A DNA stretch of 27,840 nucleotides, taken from positions 1 to 27,840 of the forward strand of contig JBAVYM010000037.1 in NCBI GenBank assembly GCA_049698775.1, given 5' to 3'. The stretch comes from REEB76 sp049698775 (GTDB taxonomy: Bacteria > Pseudomonadota > Gammaproteobacteria > Natronospirales > REEB76). Positions 22,031-27,840 of this stretch are shown here, one piece after another. Below the pieces are notes generated by a model. The model was not told the DNA's origin and did not search any database. It was given only the letters and a program-made list of their open reading frames with translations. Positions within the stretch are counted from its first letter, which is position 1, and each line of letters opens with the position of its first letter. Made by a program: the position numbers and the translations under genes.

Positions 22031-22740
22031 CGGCCGCAAACACCAGCAGCCAGTTGCCGCTGCCCATCAGTCTGGATGAGGGCGCCACCTTCGAGAATTT
22101 TTATCCGGCCAACAATCGCGCCGCGGTGGATGCTTTGGCGATGCTGGCCCGGCAGGGTGGCGAACGCGCTCTGTTTCTGTGGGGCGGCGACGGCCGCGGC
22201 AAGTCGCATTTGCTGCAGGCGGCCTGCCGTTTGGCCACGGCCAGCGGACGCCGCGCCATTTACCTGCCCATGAGCCAGACCGTATTGTTGGATCCACTGG
22301 TGGTGGAAAACCTGGACAGTTATAAATTGGTGTGCGTGGACGACGTGCACCGGGTTGCGGGCATCGAGCCCTGGCAGCGGGCTTTGTTCATGCTTTTCAA
22401 TGGGCTCGCGGAAAACGGCGGTAGTTTCGTGGCTACGGCGCGCAGCGCCCCTAATGCCATCAAGCGCCTGTTGCCGGATCTGGCGTCCCGGTTTGCCTGG
22501 GGACCGGTGTTCCAGTTGGAGCCGCTCACCGATGAAGAAAAGATCGTGGCCCTGAAACAGCGCGCCTCCCGGCGCGGTTTTGAACTGCCGGACGATACTG
22601 CACAATTCCTGCTCAAGCGGCAACAACGTGACATGCGCAGCCTGTGTGCGACCGTGGATGCTTTGGATGCTGCATCTTTGGTAGCGCAGCACCGATTGAC
22701 GTTACCGTTTGTAAAGTCGTTGCTGAACAAAAAACCGTAG
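22027..22740 (+). CDS. hda: DnaA regulatory inactivator Hda
   Basis: A 237-residue AAA+ protein that, with the DNA clamp, stimulates ATP hydrolysis on DnaA and prevents over-initiation. QLPLPISL near the N terminus (9-16) is the expected beta-clamp-binding motif. Walker A is GGDGRGKSH (53-61) and Walker B LVCVDDVH (101-108). The sensor/Arg-finger region is RLLPDLASRFAWG. The DnaA DNA-binding domain is absent, which separates it from DnaA. Last gene of the overlapping DUF2066-to-hda operon. It converges on the DUF2069 gene with a 24-bp gap and no clear terminator. Confidence 0.94.
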   Translation: MTAANTSSQLPLPISLDEGATFENFYPANNRAAVDALAMLARQGGERALFLWGGDGRGKSHLLQAACRLATASGRRAIYLPMSQTVLLDPLVVENLDSYKLVCVDDVHRVAGIEPWQRALFMLFNGLAENGGSFVATARSAPNAIKRLLPDLASRFAWGPVFQLEPLTDEEKIVALKQRASRRGFELPDDTAQFLLKRQQRDMRSLCATVDALDAASLVAQHRLTLPFVKSLLNKKP

Positions 22741-22764
22741 GGCGGCGGCAAGCGTGCGATCCAG

Positions 22765-23115
22765 CTACATGGACCGGCGGCGTGCACGCAGGGCCGCGCT
22801 CGCGGCCGTAAACAGCAGCAAGCTCAGGAAAATCTCGATGCTTCCGAAACCCGCGTCACTTTTGCTGGTGAGTACGACGGTGAGACCCTGGGCAAAGTAA
22901 CCCAGGGAAATAAAACCGCTCCACGCGAAGCCGCTCTTGAGATTGTGCCACACAAAATAACTCACGATTATCACCGGCAATAAAGCCAGCACCAGCCAGA
23001 GCGCCCGTTCCCGCATGCCGGCACGAGTGAGGAAACCAAGCCACAGCAACAGCCACAATCCCAGCAGCATGAGCGCTGTCAGCGAGAGCGTACGGCCGGT
23101 GAAATGCAGATTCAC
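22765..23115 (-). CDS. DUF2069 small membrane protein
   Basis: A 116-residue membrane protein with about four hydrophobic helices: LTALMLLGLWLLLWLGFLT, ALWLVLALLPVIIVSYFVW, the GFISLGYFAQGLTVVL region, and GSIEIFLSLLLFTAASAALR, ending in ARRRSM. It matches DUF2069, usually found next to wrbA. The start is the GTG at 23115, overlapping the wrbA stop as GTGA. A longer in-frame reading to 23505 only covers wrbA antisense-frame sequence and is not real. Function unknown. Confidence 0.85.
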   Translation of the reverse strand: MNLHFTGRTLSLTALMLLGLWLLLWLGFLTRAGMRERALWLVLALLPVIIVSYFVWHNLKSGFAWSGFISLGYFAQGLTVVLTSKSDAGFGSIEIFLSLLLFTAASAALRARRRSM

Positions 23116-23705
23116 CCTGAATGCAGCCTGCGCGCCACATCCGCCACGCGCGCGCCGAGTGCCTGACAGAGTTGTTTTTCCATCTCGCTGAGTTTGCGAT
23201 CGCTGTTGACGCCGGCGTGGTGGCTTGGCCCGTAAGGCGTGCCACCGCTCGTAGTTTCCATCAATTCCCGCTCGGTATAAGGTACGCCGACAATTAACAT
23301 TCCGTGATGCAAGAGCGGCAGCAGCATGGATAAGAGCGTGGTTTCCTGCCCGCCGTGCAGGCTGCTGGTGGACGTGAATACGCCAGCCGGTTTGCCGGCC
23401 AGTGCACCCGATAACCACAGCGCGCCGGTACTGTCGAAAAAATACTTGAGTGGCGCCGCCATATTGCCGAAGCGCGTGGGACTGCCGAGAACCAGTCCCG
23501 CGCATTCCCTGAGATCATCATGGCGTGCGTGTGGCGGACCGGATTCCGGAATACTGTCCTCCACGGCTTCGGTAACCGGAGATACCGCCGGGACCGTGCG
23601 CAAGCGCGCGCGCACACCGTTGATGCTTTCCACGCCGCGGCAAATCTGCCGCGCCATCTCCGCGGTGGCGCCGTAACGGCTGTAATAAAGCACGAGTATC
23701 TCCAT
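23112..23705 (-). CDS. wrbA: NAD(P)H:quinone oxidoreductase WrbA
   Basis: A 197-residue flavodoxin-fold enzyme that reduces quinones by two electrons with FMN. The FMN phosphate loop is SRYGATAEMA (9-18). The flavin-contact segment is GSPTRFGNMAAPLKYFFDST, and STSSLHGGQETTLLSMLLPL with HHGMLIVGVPY is the WrbA-specific part. Length equals that of E. coli WrbA within a residue or two. It begins 3 bp after the arsC stop and overlaps DUF2069, so the three genes form one operon, as in Pseudomonas. Confidence 0.95.
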   Translation of the reverse strand: MEILVLYYSRYGATAEMARQICRGVESINGVRARLRTVPAVSPVTEAVEDSIPESGPPHARHDDLRECAGLVLGSPTRFGNMAAPLKYFFDSTGALWLSGALAGKPAGVFTSTSSLHGGQETTLLSMLLPLLHHGMLIVGVPYTERELMETTSGGTPYGPSHHAGVNSDRKLSEMEKQLCQALGARVADVARRLHSG

Positions 23706-23708
23706 GTC

Positions 23709-24059
23709 TCAGAGAATCTCCAGGGCGGTTTCGGGCGGCCGGCCGATACGTGCTTTGCCGTTGACAAATACTACCGGACGCTGGATCAGAATCGGGCGCT
23801 CGTGCAGTGCTTCGATAAGTTGCGCGCGTGTGAGTTTTGGATCATCCAGATCATGTTCGCGGTATTCATTTTCATTGGTGCGCATGAATTCGCGTGGCTG
23901 CATGCGCAAAAGCGCCAGCGCGCGCTCGATTTCCGCTGCACTCGGTGGTGTTTTTAGGTATTCGATGATCCGGATTCCCATGTGGCGCGTTTGCAACAGC
24001 GCCAGGGTTTCGCGGGATTTCGAGCAGCGCGGGTTATTCCAGATTGTGACTTTTCCCAT
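23709..24059 (-). CDS. arsC: Arsenate reductase (glutaredoxin-type)/ArsC-Spx family
   Basis: A 116-residue thioredoxin-fold protein. WNNPRCSKSRETLALL has the catalytic Cys12. YLKTPPSAAEIERAL and the C-terminal RPILIQRPVVFVNGKARIGR then P-PE carry the arginines expected to bind arsenate. The start is the ATG at 24059; the longer reading to 24380 is rejected because the family begins here. No other arsenic genes (arsR, arsB) are nearby, so it may act as a general YfgD-like reductase instead. First gene of the arsC-wrbA-DUF2069 operon; a TATAGT -10 is at 24097-24102. Confidence 0.9.
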   Translation of the reverse strand: MGKVTIWNNPRCSKSRETLALLQTRHMGIRIIEYLKTPPSAAEIERALALLRMQPREFMRTNENEYREHDLDDPKLTRAQLIEALHERPILIQRPVVFVNGKARIGRPPETALEIL

Positions 24060-24096
24060 ACGCCTGTTTCCGGTATGCAGCCATCGGACCCGCGCC

Positions 24097-24102
24097 ACTA
24101 TA
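24097..24102 (-). promoter_or_regulatory. -10-like element of the arsC-wrbA-DUF2069 operon
   Basis: TATAGT on the minus strand (5 of 6 to consensus), 37 bp before the arsC start codon. No good -35 is visible. Confidence 0.35.
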
Positions 24103-24118
24103 CCCCCGCGCCTGGCGC

Positions 24119-24147
24119 TTGACGGGTCCGCGCCCGGTTGGTAGCGT
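24119..24147 (+). promoter_or_regulatory. Possible sigma-70 promoter of the DUF4398-like lipoprotein gene
   Basis: TTGACG (24119-24124, 5 of 6), a 17-bp spacer, then TAGCGT (24142-24147, 3 of 6). The -35 is good and the -10 poor. Confidence 0.35.
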
Positions 24148-24185
24148 GACTTGCAATCCGTCCGTTGCAGCCAAATCTCTCTCGA

Positions 24186-24503
24186 GTGTCCTACAAAATC
24201 CTGAAATTCGCGCGTCTGTCCGCATTGGTTTTTGCACTTGTGTTCACGGCCTGCGCCGGTGTGCCGGTGCAAGAAATGAGCAATGCCCGTCAGGCTGTGG
24301 CCGCGGCCCGGCAAGTTGGGGCCGAGCATGCCGCAGCCAAGCAGATGGCGAACGCCGAACAGCTCTTGCGGACGGCCCAAGCCGCCCTGGATCAGGGAAA
24401 TTACGGCACCGCCCGGGCCGACGCCATACGCGCGCGCGACGCGGCGGTACAGGCTTTGCGCATTACCCAGGAACAGACTTCCGGCGGTCCGGTACCCCCT
24501 TAG
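24186..24503 (+). CDS. DUF4398-like lipoprotein
   Basis: A 105-residue small lipoprotein, counting from the GTG at 24186. The basic start and hydrophobic LSALVFALVFTAC give a lipobox with Cys23. The mature part is an Ala-rich helix with two similar stretches (SNARQAVAAARQVGAEHAAA and AEQLLRTAQAALDQGNYGTA), like DUF4398/TPR-like helical hairpins of envelope proteins. A TTG at 24165 is the alternative start; neither has a strong ribosome site. It shares Ala-rich helical character and the lipid anchor with the LysM protein encoded 153 bp downstream, so the two may act together in the envelope. Confidence 0.75.
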   Translation: MSYKILKFARLSALVFALVFTACAGVPVQEMSNARQAVAAARQVGAEHAAAKQMANAEQLLRTAQAALDQGNYGTARADAIRARDAAVQALRITQEQTSGGPVPP

Positions 24504-24656
24504 AATTCCTCGACTTTTCCTTATGTTAAGGCTTATTGCTTACTTGACCCGGAGTTTGCGGAGCGTTACCCTTATGACACCTATTTTCCAGGCCCGTCAA
24601 ACGGTTTCACAGTTCTTTCCGTTGTCAAAACAACACAAAGGTTGGAGACGCACATC

Positions 24657-25526
24657 ATGATCAAGAATTATGCTAAACACCTCGCCGTGGTGTTGCTGAC
24701 CGCTGGCCTCGCCGTCGGTTGCGCCACCCACAAAGTACAACCGCAAGTGGCGGCCGCGCCGACCGGCCCAAATGCGGCAACCACCCAGGCCATTGCTGAT
24801 GCGCAGGCGGTGATTAACAGTGCCCAAGCGCCCTGCACCGACACCGGTGATGCTTCGCAATTGCTCGCTCAGGCGCAGGCTGCAGGCCAGGCCGGTGATA
24901 ACGCCAAGGCCCAGCAACTGGCAGCTCAAGCCAAGCAGGATGCGGAAACCGCACTCAACAACTGCTATATGGGTCATGCCCGGGATCTGCTGGCTCAAGC
25001 TCAAGGCTACACGAACCTGAACGCCGATCAGCAGAATCGCCTGAATCAGGGCCAGACTGACATCAACAACAACCAAGGCAAGCCTGCCTACGATGTGCTT
25101 TCCGCACTGGTTGCGGAATTGCAGGCTGCCAAGTCCACCTATGCGGTGGTGCGCGGTGACAGCCTATGGCGCATTGCCGGCAAGTCCGAGGTCTATGGCA
25201 ATGCACTGGAATGGCCGTTGATCTTCAAGGCCAATTCCGATTCCATCAAGCATGCGGATCTGATTTATCCCAAGCAGAATCTCAACGTGGTCACCAACCC
25301 GCTCAAGACGGATGTGGATTCCGCTACGTGGTATGCCCAACACCGCGGCGCTTGGAAGAATCACAAAGCTGACCGCCGCGATCAACGCTGGCTCAGCGGT
25401 GATTTGACAGCGCCGGCGTCCGCCATGCCGGGCTCAAATCCAGCCCCGGCTGCCAGCACGGCACCTGCCGCGCCGGCTCCGGCAGCCTCTTCCGCTACAC
25501 CGGCTCCCGCCGCGTCCACAAACTAA
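24657..25526 (+). CDS. LysM-domain lipoprotein with Ala-rich helical region
   Basis: A 289-residue predicted outer-membrane or periplasmic lipoprotein. The signal VVLLTAGLAVGC places the lipid Cys at 22. An Ala/Gln-rich helical region spans about 34-106, with cysteines at 60 and 103 that could pair. LysM lies at about 161-212 (YAVVRGDSLWRIAGKSEVYG to LIYPKQNLNVV). The LysM segment has an extra loop (GNALEWPLIFKANSD) seen in envelope LysM proteins. The tail (251-289) is Pro/Ala/Ser-rich and low complexity. It probably binds peptidoglycan and links it to the outer membrane. ATG at 24657 has GGAG 11 bp upstream; a TTGACC (24544-24549) may be a -35. Confidence 0.87.
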   Translation: MIKNYAKHLAVVLLTAGLAVGCATHKVQPQVAAAPTGPNAATTQAIADAQAVINSAQAPCTDTGDASQLLAQAQAAGQAGDNAKAQQLAAQAKQDAETALNNCYMGHARDLLAQAQGYTNLNADQQNRLNQGQTDINNNQGKPAYDVLSALVAELQAAKSTYAVVRGDSLWRIAGKSEVYGNALEWPLIFKANSDSIKHADLIYPKQNLNVVTNPLKTDVDSATWYAQHRGAWKNHKADRRDQRWLSGDLTAPASAMPGSNPAPAASTAPAAPAPAASSATPAPAASTN

Positions 25527-25578
25527 GCCACCTGCTTGGCTGACAGTGGGCGATAAATAGACTCAGGTTTTATTCTTG

Positions 25579-25605
25579 AAGGGCCCTGCGGGGTCCTTTC
25601 CTTTT
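25579..25605 (+). terminator. Rho-independent terminator after the LysM lipoprotein gene
   Basis: AAGGGCCC-tgcg-GGGTCCTT (8-bp stem with one G-U pair), followed by TCCTTTT. It begins 52 bp after the stop codon, just before acyP. Confidence 0.8.
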
Positions 25606-25625
25606 ACGCGTCTGCGAATGAGCTT

Positions 25626-25898
25626 ATGACCGTTTGCAAGCATTGCTTGGTGTCAGGCCGGGTGCAGGGCGTGGTATTTCGCGCCAGTGCAGCCCGCCGT
25701 GCGCTCGAATTTAATGTTACCGGTTATGCGAAAAATCTGCCGGACGGGCGTGTGGAAGTCCTGGCCTGCGGCGACGTAGTTGCCGTGGACGCGTTCTGCG
25801 ACTGGTTATGGCAGGGACCGCCGGCCGCACGGGTCAGTGAGGTGGTGATACGCGAAGTGGAGTGCCTGGATCTGCCGAAGCTGTTTGCAATCAAATGA
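25626..25898 (+). CDS. acyP: Acylphosphatase
   Basis: A 90-residue enzyme that hydrolyses acyl phosphates. The phosphate-binding loop GRVQGVVFRASA has catalytic Arg19. GYAKNLPDGRVEVLACG has Asn37. Length is standard for the family. ATG at 25626 has no strong ribosome site. It lies after the LysM gene terminator and probably has its own promoter. It converges on the lytic transglycosylase gene. Confidence 0.94.
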   Translation: MTVCKHCLVSGRVQGVVFRASAARRALEFNVTGYAKNLPDGRVEVLACGDVVAVDAFCDWLWQGPPAARVSEVVIREVECLDLPKLFAIK

Positions 25899-25964
25899 GA
25901 TGCTTGTGTAATTGTATAGGCGGGAATTTTTCCAGTACCGTGGTGTGAACAGCTTCAGGCCGCG

Positions 25965-26537
25965 TCAATCCCAGCTCCATTTCCGGTTGAGTGCTTTGAG
26001 CACCTGGTCGGAATAGTCAATCCCTACCGTCGCGCCGTTGTAGCGTTGCAGCGCTTCCCGGATATCTTCATGTGAGCGGCCCAGGTAATACTTGAGTATG
26101 GTGCAGCCCAATCGCAGGTTGGTGGTCTCGTGGAACAGATTGCCGTTGGGCTGGCCGCTGAGTTTCAGCCAGAACGGCATGATCTGCATGAGCCCCTGCG
26201 CGCCGGCATGCGAGACCGCAAAGCGGTCAAAATCGCTTTCCACATTGATGATGGACAGCACCAGTTCCGGCGAGACACCCGCGCGCATGGCCTCCTTGTG
26301 AATCAATTCGAGCAGTGCCATGCGTCTCACAGGATCCGGGATGGTCGGGTGCAAGCGGTTTGACATGGTCATGAGCCAGACCTGGGCGTCGTATTTGTCC
26401 TTGAAACTGGTCTGATCGGCAGCGGCTTTTTTTACCAGCGCGACCAGTTCGGGGCTGGGTGTGATGAACTTCTGGGCAAAAACTGGCGTATTCGCAAACA
26501 ATGCAATAATGAATATTGCAATAGCAGTGTATCGCAT
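25965..26537 (-). CDS. Exported lytic transglycosylase (SLT family)
   Basis: A 190-residue enzyme that cleaves peptidoglycan glycan strands. The signal peptide (1-21) ends in TPVFA. The SLT domain carries the catalytic Glu100 in VLSIINVESDFDRFAVSHAG, followed by AQGLMQIMPFW and later ALQRYNGA. No lipobox is seen, so it is soluble in the periplasm. The start ATG shares one base with the proS stop (TAATG), so the two are co-transcribed and coupled. Exact subfamily not assigned. Confidence 0.92.
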   Translation of the reverse strand: MRYTAIAIFIIALFANTPVFAQKFITPSPELVALVKKAAADQTSFKDKYDAQVWLMTMSNRLHPTIPDPVRRMALLELIHKEAMRAGVSPELVLSIINVESDFDRFAVSHAGAQGLMQIMPFWLKLSGQPNGNLFHETTNLRLGCTILKYYLGRSHEDIREALQRYNGATVGIDYSDQVLKALNRKWSWD

Positions 26538-27840
26538 TAGAGTTTTTTAAATATGTCTAATGCACGGAGAAAGCCGAGCAGTTCGTCACGTTGGACATCA
26601 TCGCTGGTGGTATCGCGGCGGCCCTTGTATTCCACGGTGCCGGCGTCCAGGCCGCGTTCTGAGAGCACCAACCTTTGGGGAATACCGATGAGTTCCGCAT
26701 CGGCGAACATCGGGCCGGGACGCAGTTCGCGGTCGTCCATGAGCACGTCATAGCCGGCGGCGTCGAGTTCTGCGTACAGCGCGTCTGCGGCGACTCGCAA
26801 CTTTTCGGATTTGTGCATGTTGAGCGGCAAAAGCGCGATCTGAAACGGCGCCAGCGGTTCGGGCCACACGATGCCGCGCTCGTCGTGATTCTGCTCGATG
26901 GAGGCGGCCACGATCCGCGACACGCCGATGCCGTAACAACCGGTCAGCGGTGTTTGCGTCCGGCCATGATCGTCCAGCACGCTAACGTGCATTGCTTCGG
27001 TATATTTGCGGCCGTTCTGGAAGATATGGCCGACTTCGATGCCGCGCGCGATTTTGAGCGTGCCTTTGCCATCCGGTGAGGGGTCGCCCGTCACGACTTT
27101 GCGAATATCTTTCACAACGTCCGGATTTGGAATTTCGATGTCCCGGCCCAGATTGAAGCCACGGCAGTGATATCCATTTTTGTTCGCGCCGCAGACGAAA
27201 TCCGACATCTTGTCCACGGTCCTGTCAACGATCAGACTGAATGGTCTGAAGCCTATTGGATTATCAGACGTTCGATTGTATAGAGCTTTGCCCCCGGCGA
27301 TACCGGGAAATGGGTTGAGGTTAGAGTCGAGATATCCCGCAAATCGATTGAGATTTACGGGGCCGATATAGCCCGCGCGGCAACCCACATGCTGTTCGAT
27401 TTCTTCTTCCGTCGCCAGACGATGGTCTTCAAGACCTTTTATTTTCCTGAGCTTGGTTTCATTGACTTCGTGATCGCCGCGCACCAGTACCAGGGCGAAA
27501 CCTCCGGAACCGACCACCGCGACGGCTTTCACGGTACGGGTCAAAGGCACCTTGAGATACGCGGCGACTTCTTCGCAGCTTGTTTTGCCGGGCGTAGCAA
27601 CTTCCTCGAGTTCCATTTTGGGCAGCGGACGGTTCCCCGGAGGCTCCACTGCTTTCGCCAGCTCTACGTTGGCGGCATAGTCCGACTGGTCGGAGAACGC
27701 GATGGCATCCTCACCGGAATCGGCCAGCACCTGGAATTCGTGGCTCAGGTCGCCGCCGATGTCGCCGCTGTCAGCCTGCACCGCGCGGAACTTCAGGCCG
27801 AGGCGCGTGAAGATGCGTGAATACGCCTCGAACATGGTGT
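26537..27840 (-). CDS. proS: Prolyl-tRNA synthetase, 5' end beyond the window
   Basis: The C-terminal part of a bacterial-type ProS; the reading frame stays open to 27840, and the catalytic N-terminal part is outside. Visible are YSRIFTRLGLKFRAVQADSG, the YbaK-like editing insertion domain (about 78-160 from the codon at 27835, with TVKAVAVVGSGGFALVLVRG), DRTVDKMSDFVCGANK, the class II motif-3 region TGCYGIGVSRIVAASIEQNH followed by DERGIVWP, and the anticodon-binding domain with DDRELRPGPMFADAELIGIP. Between GPVNL and LIVDRTV this protein has about 35 more residues than E. coli ProS as I remember it, with lower GC content (listed separately). The stop overlaps the transglycosylase start. Confidence 0.95.
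   Translation of the reverse strand, partial: TMFEAYSRIFTRLGLKFRAVQADSGDIGGDLSHEFQVLADSGEDAIAFSDQSDYAANVELAKAVEPPGNRPLPKMELEEVATPGKTSCEEVAAYLKVPLTRTVKAVAVVGSGGFALVLVRGDHEVNETKLRKIKGLEDHRLATEEEIEQHVGCRAGYIGPVNLNRFAGYLDSNLNPFPGIAGGKALYNRTSDNPIGFRPFSLIVDRTVDKMSDFVCGANKNGYHCRGFNLGRDIEIPNPDVVKDIRKVVTGDPSPDGKGTLKIARGIEVGHIFQNGRKYTEAMHVSVLDDHGRTQTPLTGCYGIGVSRIVAASIEQNHDERGIVWPEPLAPFQIALLPLNMHKSEKLRVAADALYAELDAAGYDVLMDDRELRPGPMFADAELIGIPQRLVLSERGLDAGTVEYKGRRDTTSDDVQRDELLGFLRALDIFKKL
27245..27349 (-). other. In-frame ~35-residue insertion within proS
   Basis: The usual junction GPVN(L/M)-P-x-V-DRTV is split here by about 35 residues, starting NRFAGYLDSNLNPFPGIAGG and ending in KALYNRTSDNPIGFR. The DNA has about 48% G+C by hand count. 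It is flanked by an inverted repeat TCAGAC (27232-27237) / GTCTGA (27244-27249), and TCAGAC recurs at 27264-27269. The frame is kept on both sides, so the protein is probably still functional. Confidence 0.6.

Noticed and set aside
22765..23505. 246-residue minus-strand reading covering DUF2069 and part of wrbA
   Set aside because: Only the last 116 residues are a real protein; the rest is an alternate frame of wrbA.
24060..24380. Longer arsC reading starting at 24380
   Set aside because: The extra N-terminal part has no match to the family and overlaps the divergent lipoprotein gene; the ArsC fold begins at the ATG at 24059.
1..27840. CRISPR array, insertion sequence or prophage
   Set aside because: No regularly spaced direct repeats, transposase, integrase or phage structural genes are visible.

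Overview
The window looks like a chromosomal segment of a moderately GC-rich Gammaproteobacterium. The evidence is gene order as well as gene content. metG and apbC/mrp are divergent, with dcd close by. purM-purN-DUF3108 diverges from a DUF2066 - CDP-alcohol phosphatidyltransferase - AI-2E transporter - hda run. An arsC-wrbA-DUF2069 operon converges on hda. A soluble RnfB-type ferredoxin overlaps nth. No rRNA, tRNA, CRISPR array, transposase or phage gene is visible.

Left part (1-6.7 kb, all on the minus strand). A four-gene operon encodes a secreted DUF2282 peptide with four cysteines, a DUF692/MNIO enzyme, a DUF2063 partner and a DoxX membrane protein. This is the arrangement of bufferin (copper-binding, ribosomally made, modified peptide) operons. 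A large secreted FG-GAP/DUF11 protein with a GlyGly-CTERM tail lies downstream of it. Upstream are a DUF1841 gene, a 64-residue membrane protein, and a secreted protein of unknown function that ends at a perfect 15-bp hairpin.

Middle (6.8-15.7 kb). An ECF sigma factor and its RskA-type anti-sigma factor overlap by ATGA and sit just upstream of the unknown secreted protein. Next come nth and the RnfB-like ferredoxin, a second GlyGly-CTERM protein related to the first, metG, apbC and dcd.

Right part (15.9-27.84 kb). A HAD-family gene of lower GC content sits among housekeeping genes. It is followed by DUF3108, purN and purM (tightly overlapping), then the DUF2066-to-hda run (also overlapping), DUF2069, wrbA and arsC. 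A divergent pair of lipoproteins follows (one DUF4398-like, one Ala-rich with LysM), then acylphosphatase, a lytic transglycosylase, and proS, whose 5' end runs off the window.

The points most worth a second look are the bufferin-type operon and its possible link to the nearby ECF sigma factor, an apparent insertion of about 35 residues in proS at the end of the editing domain, and the pair of GlyGly-CTERM surface proteins. Domain and family names come from recognising motifs by eye; no database search was run.
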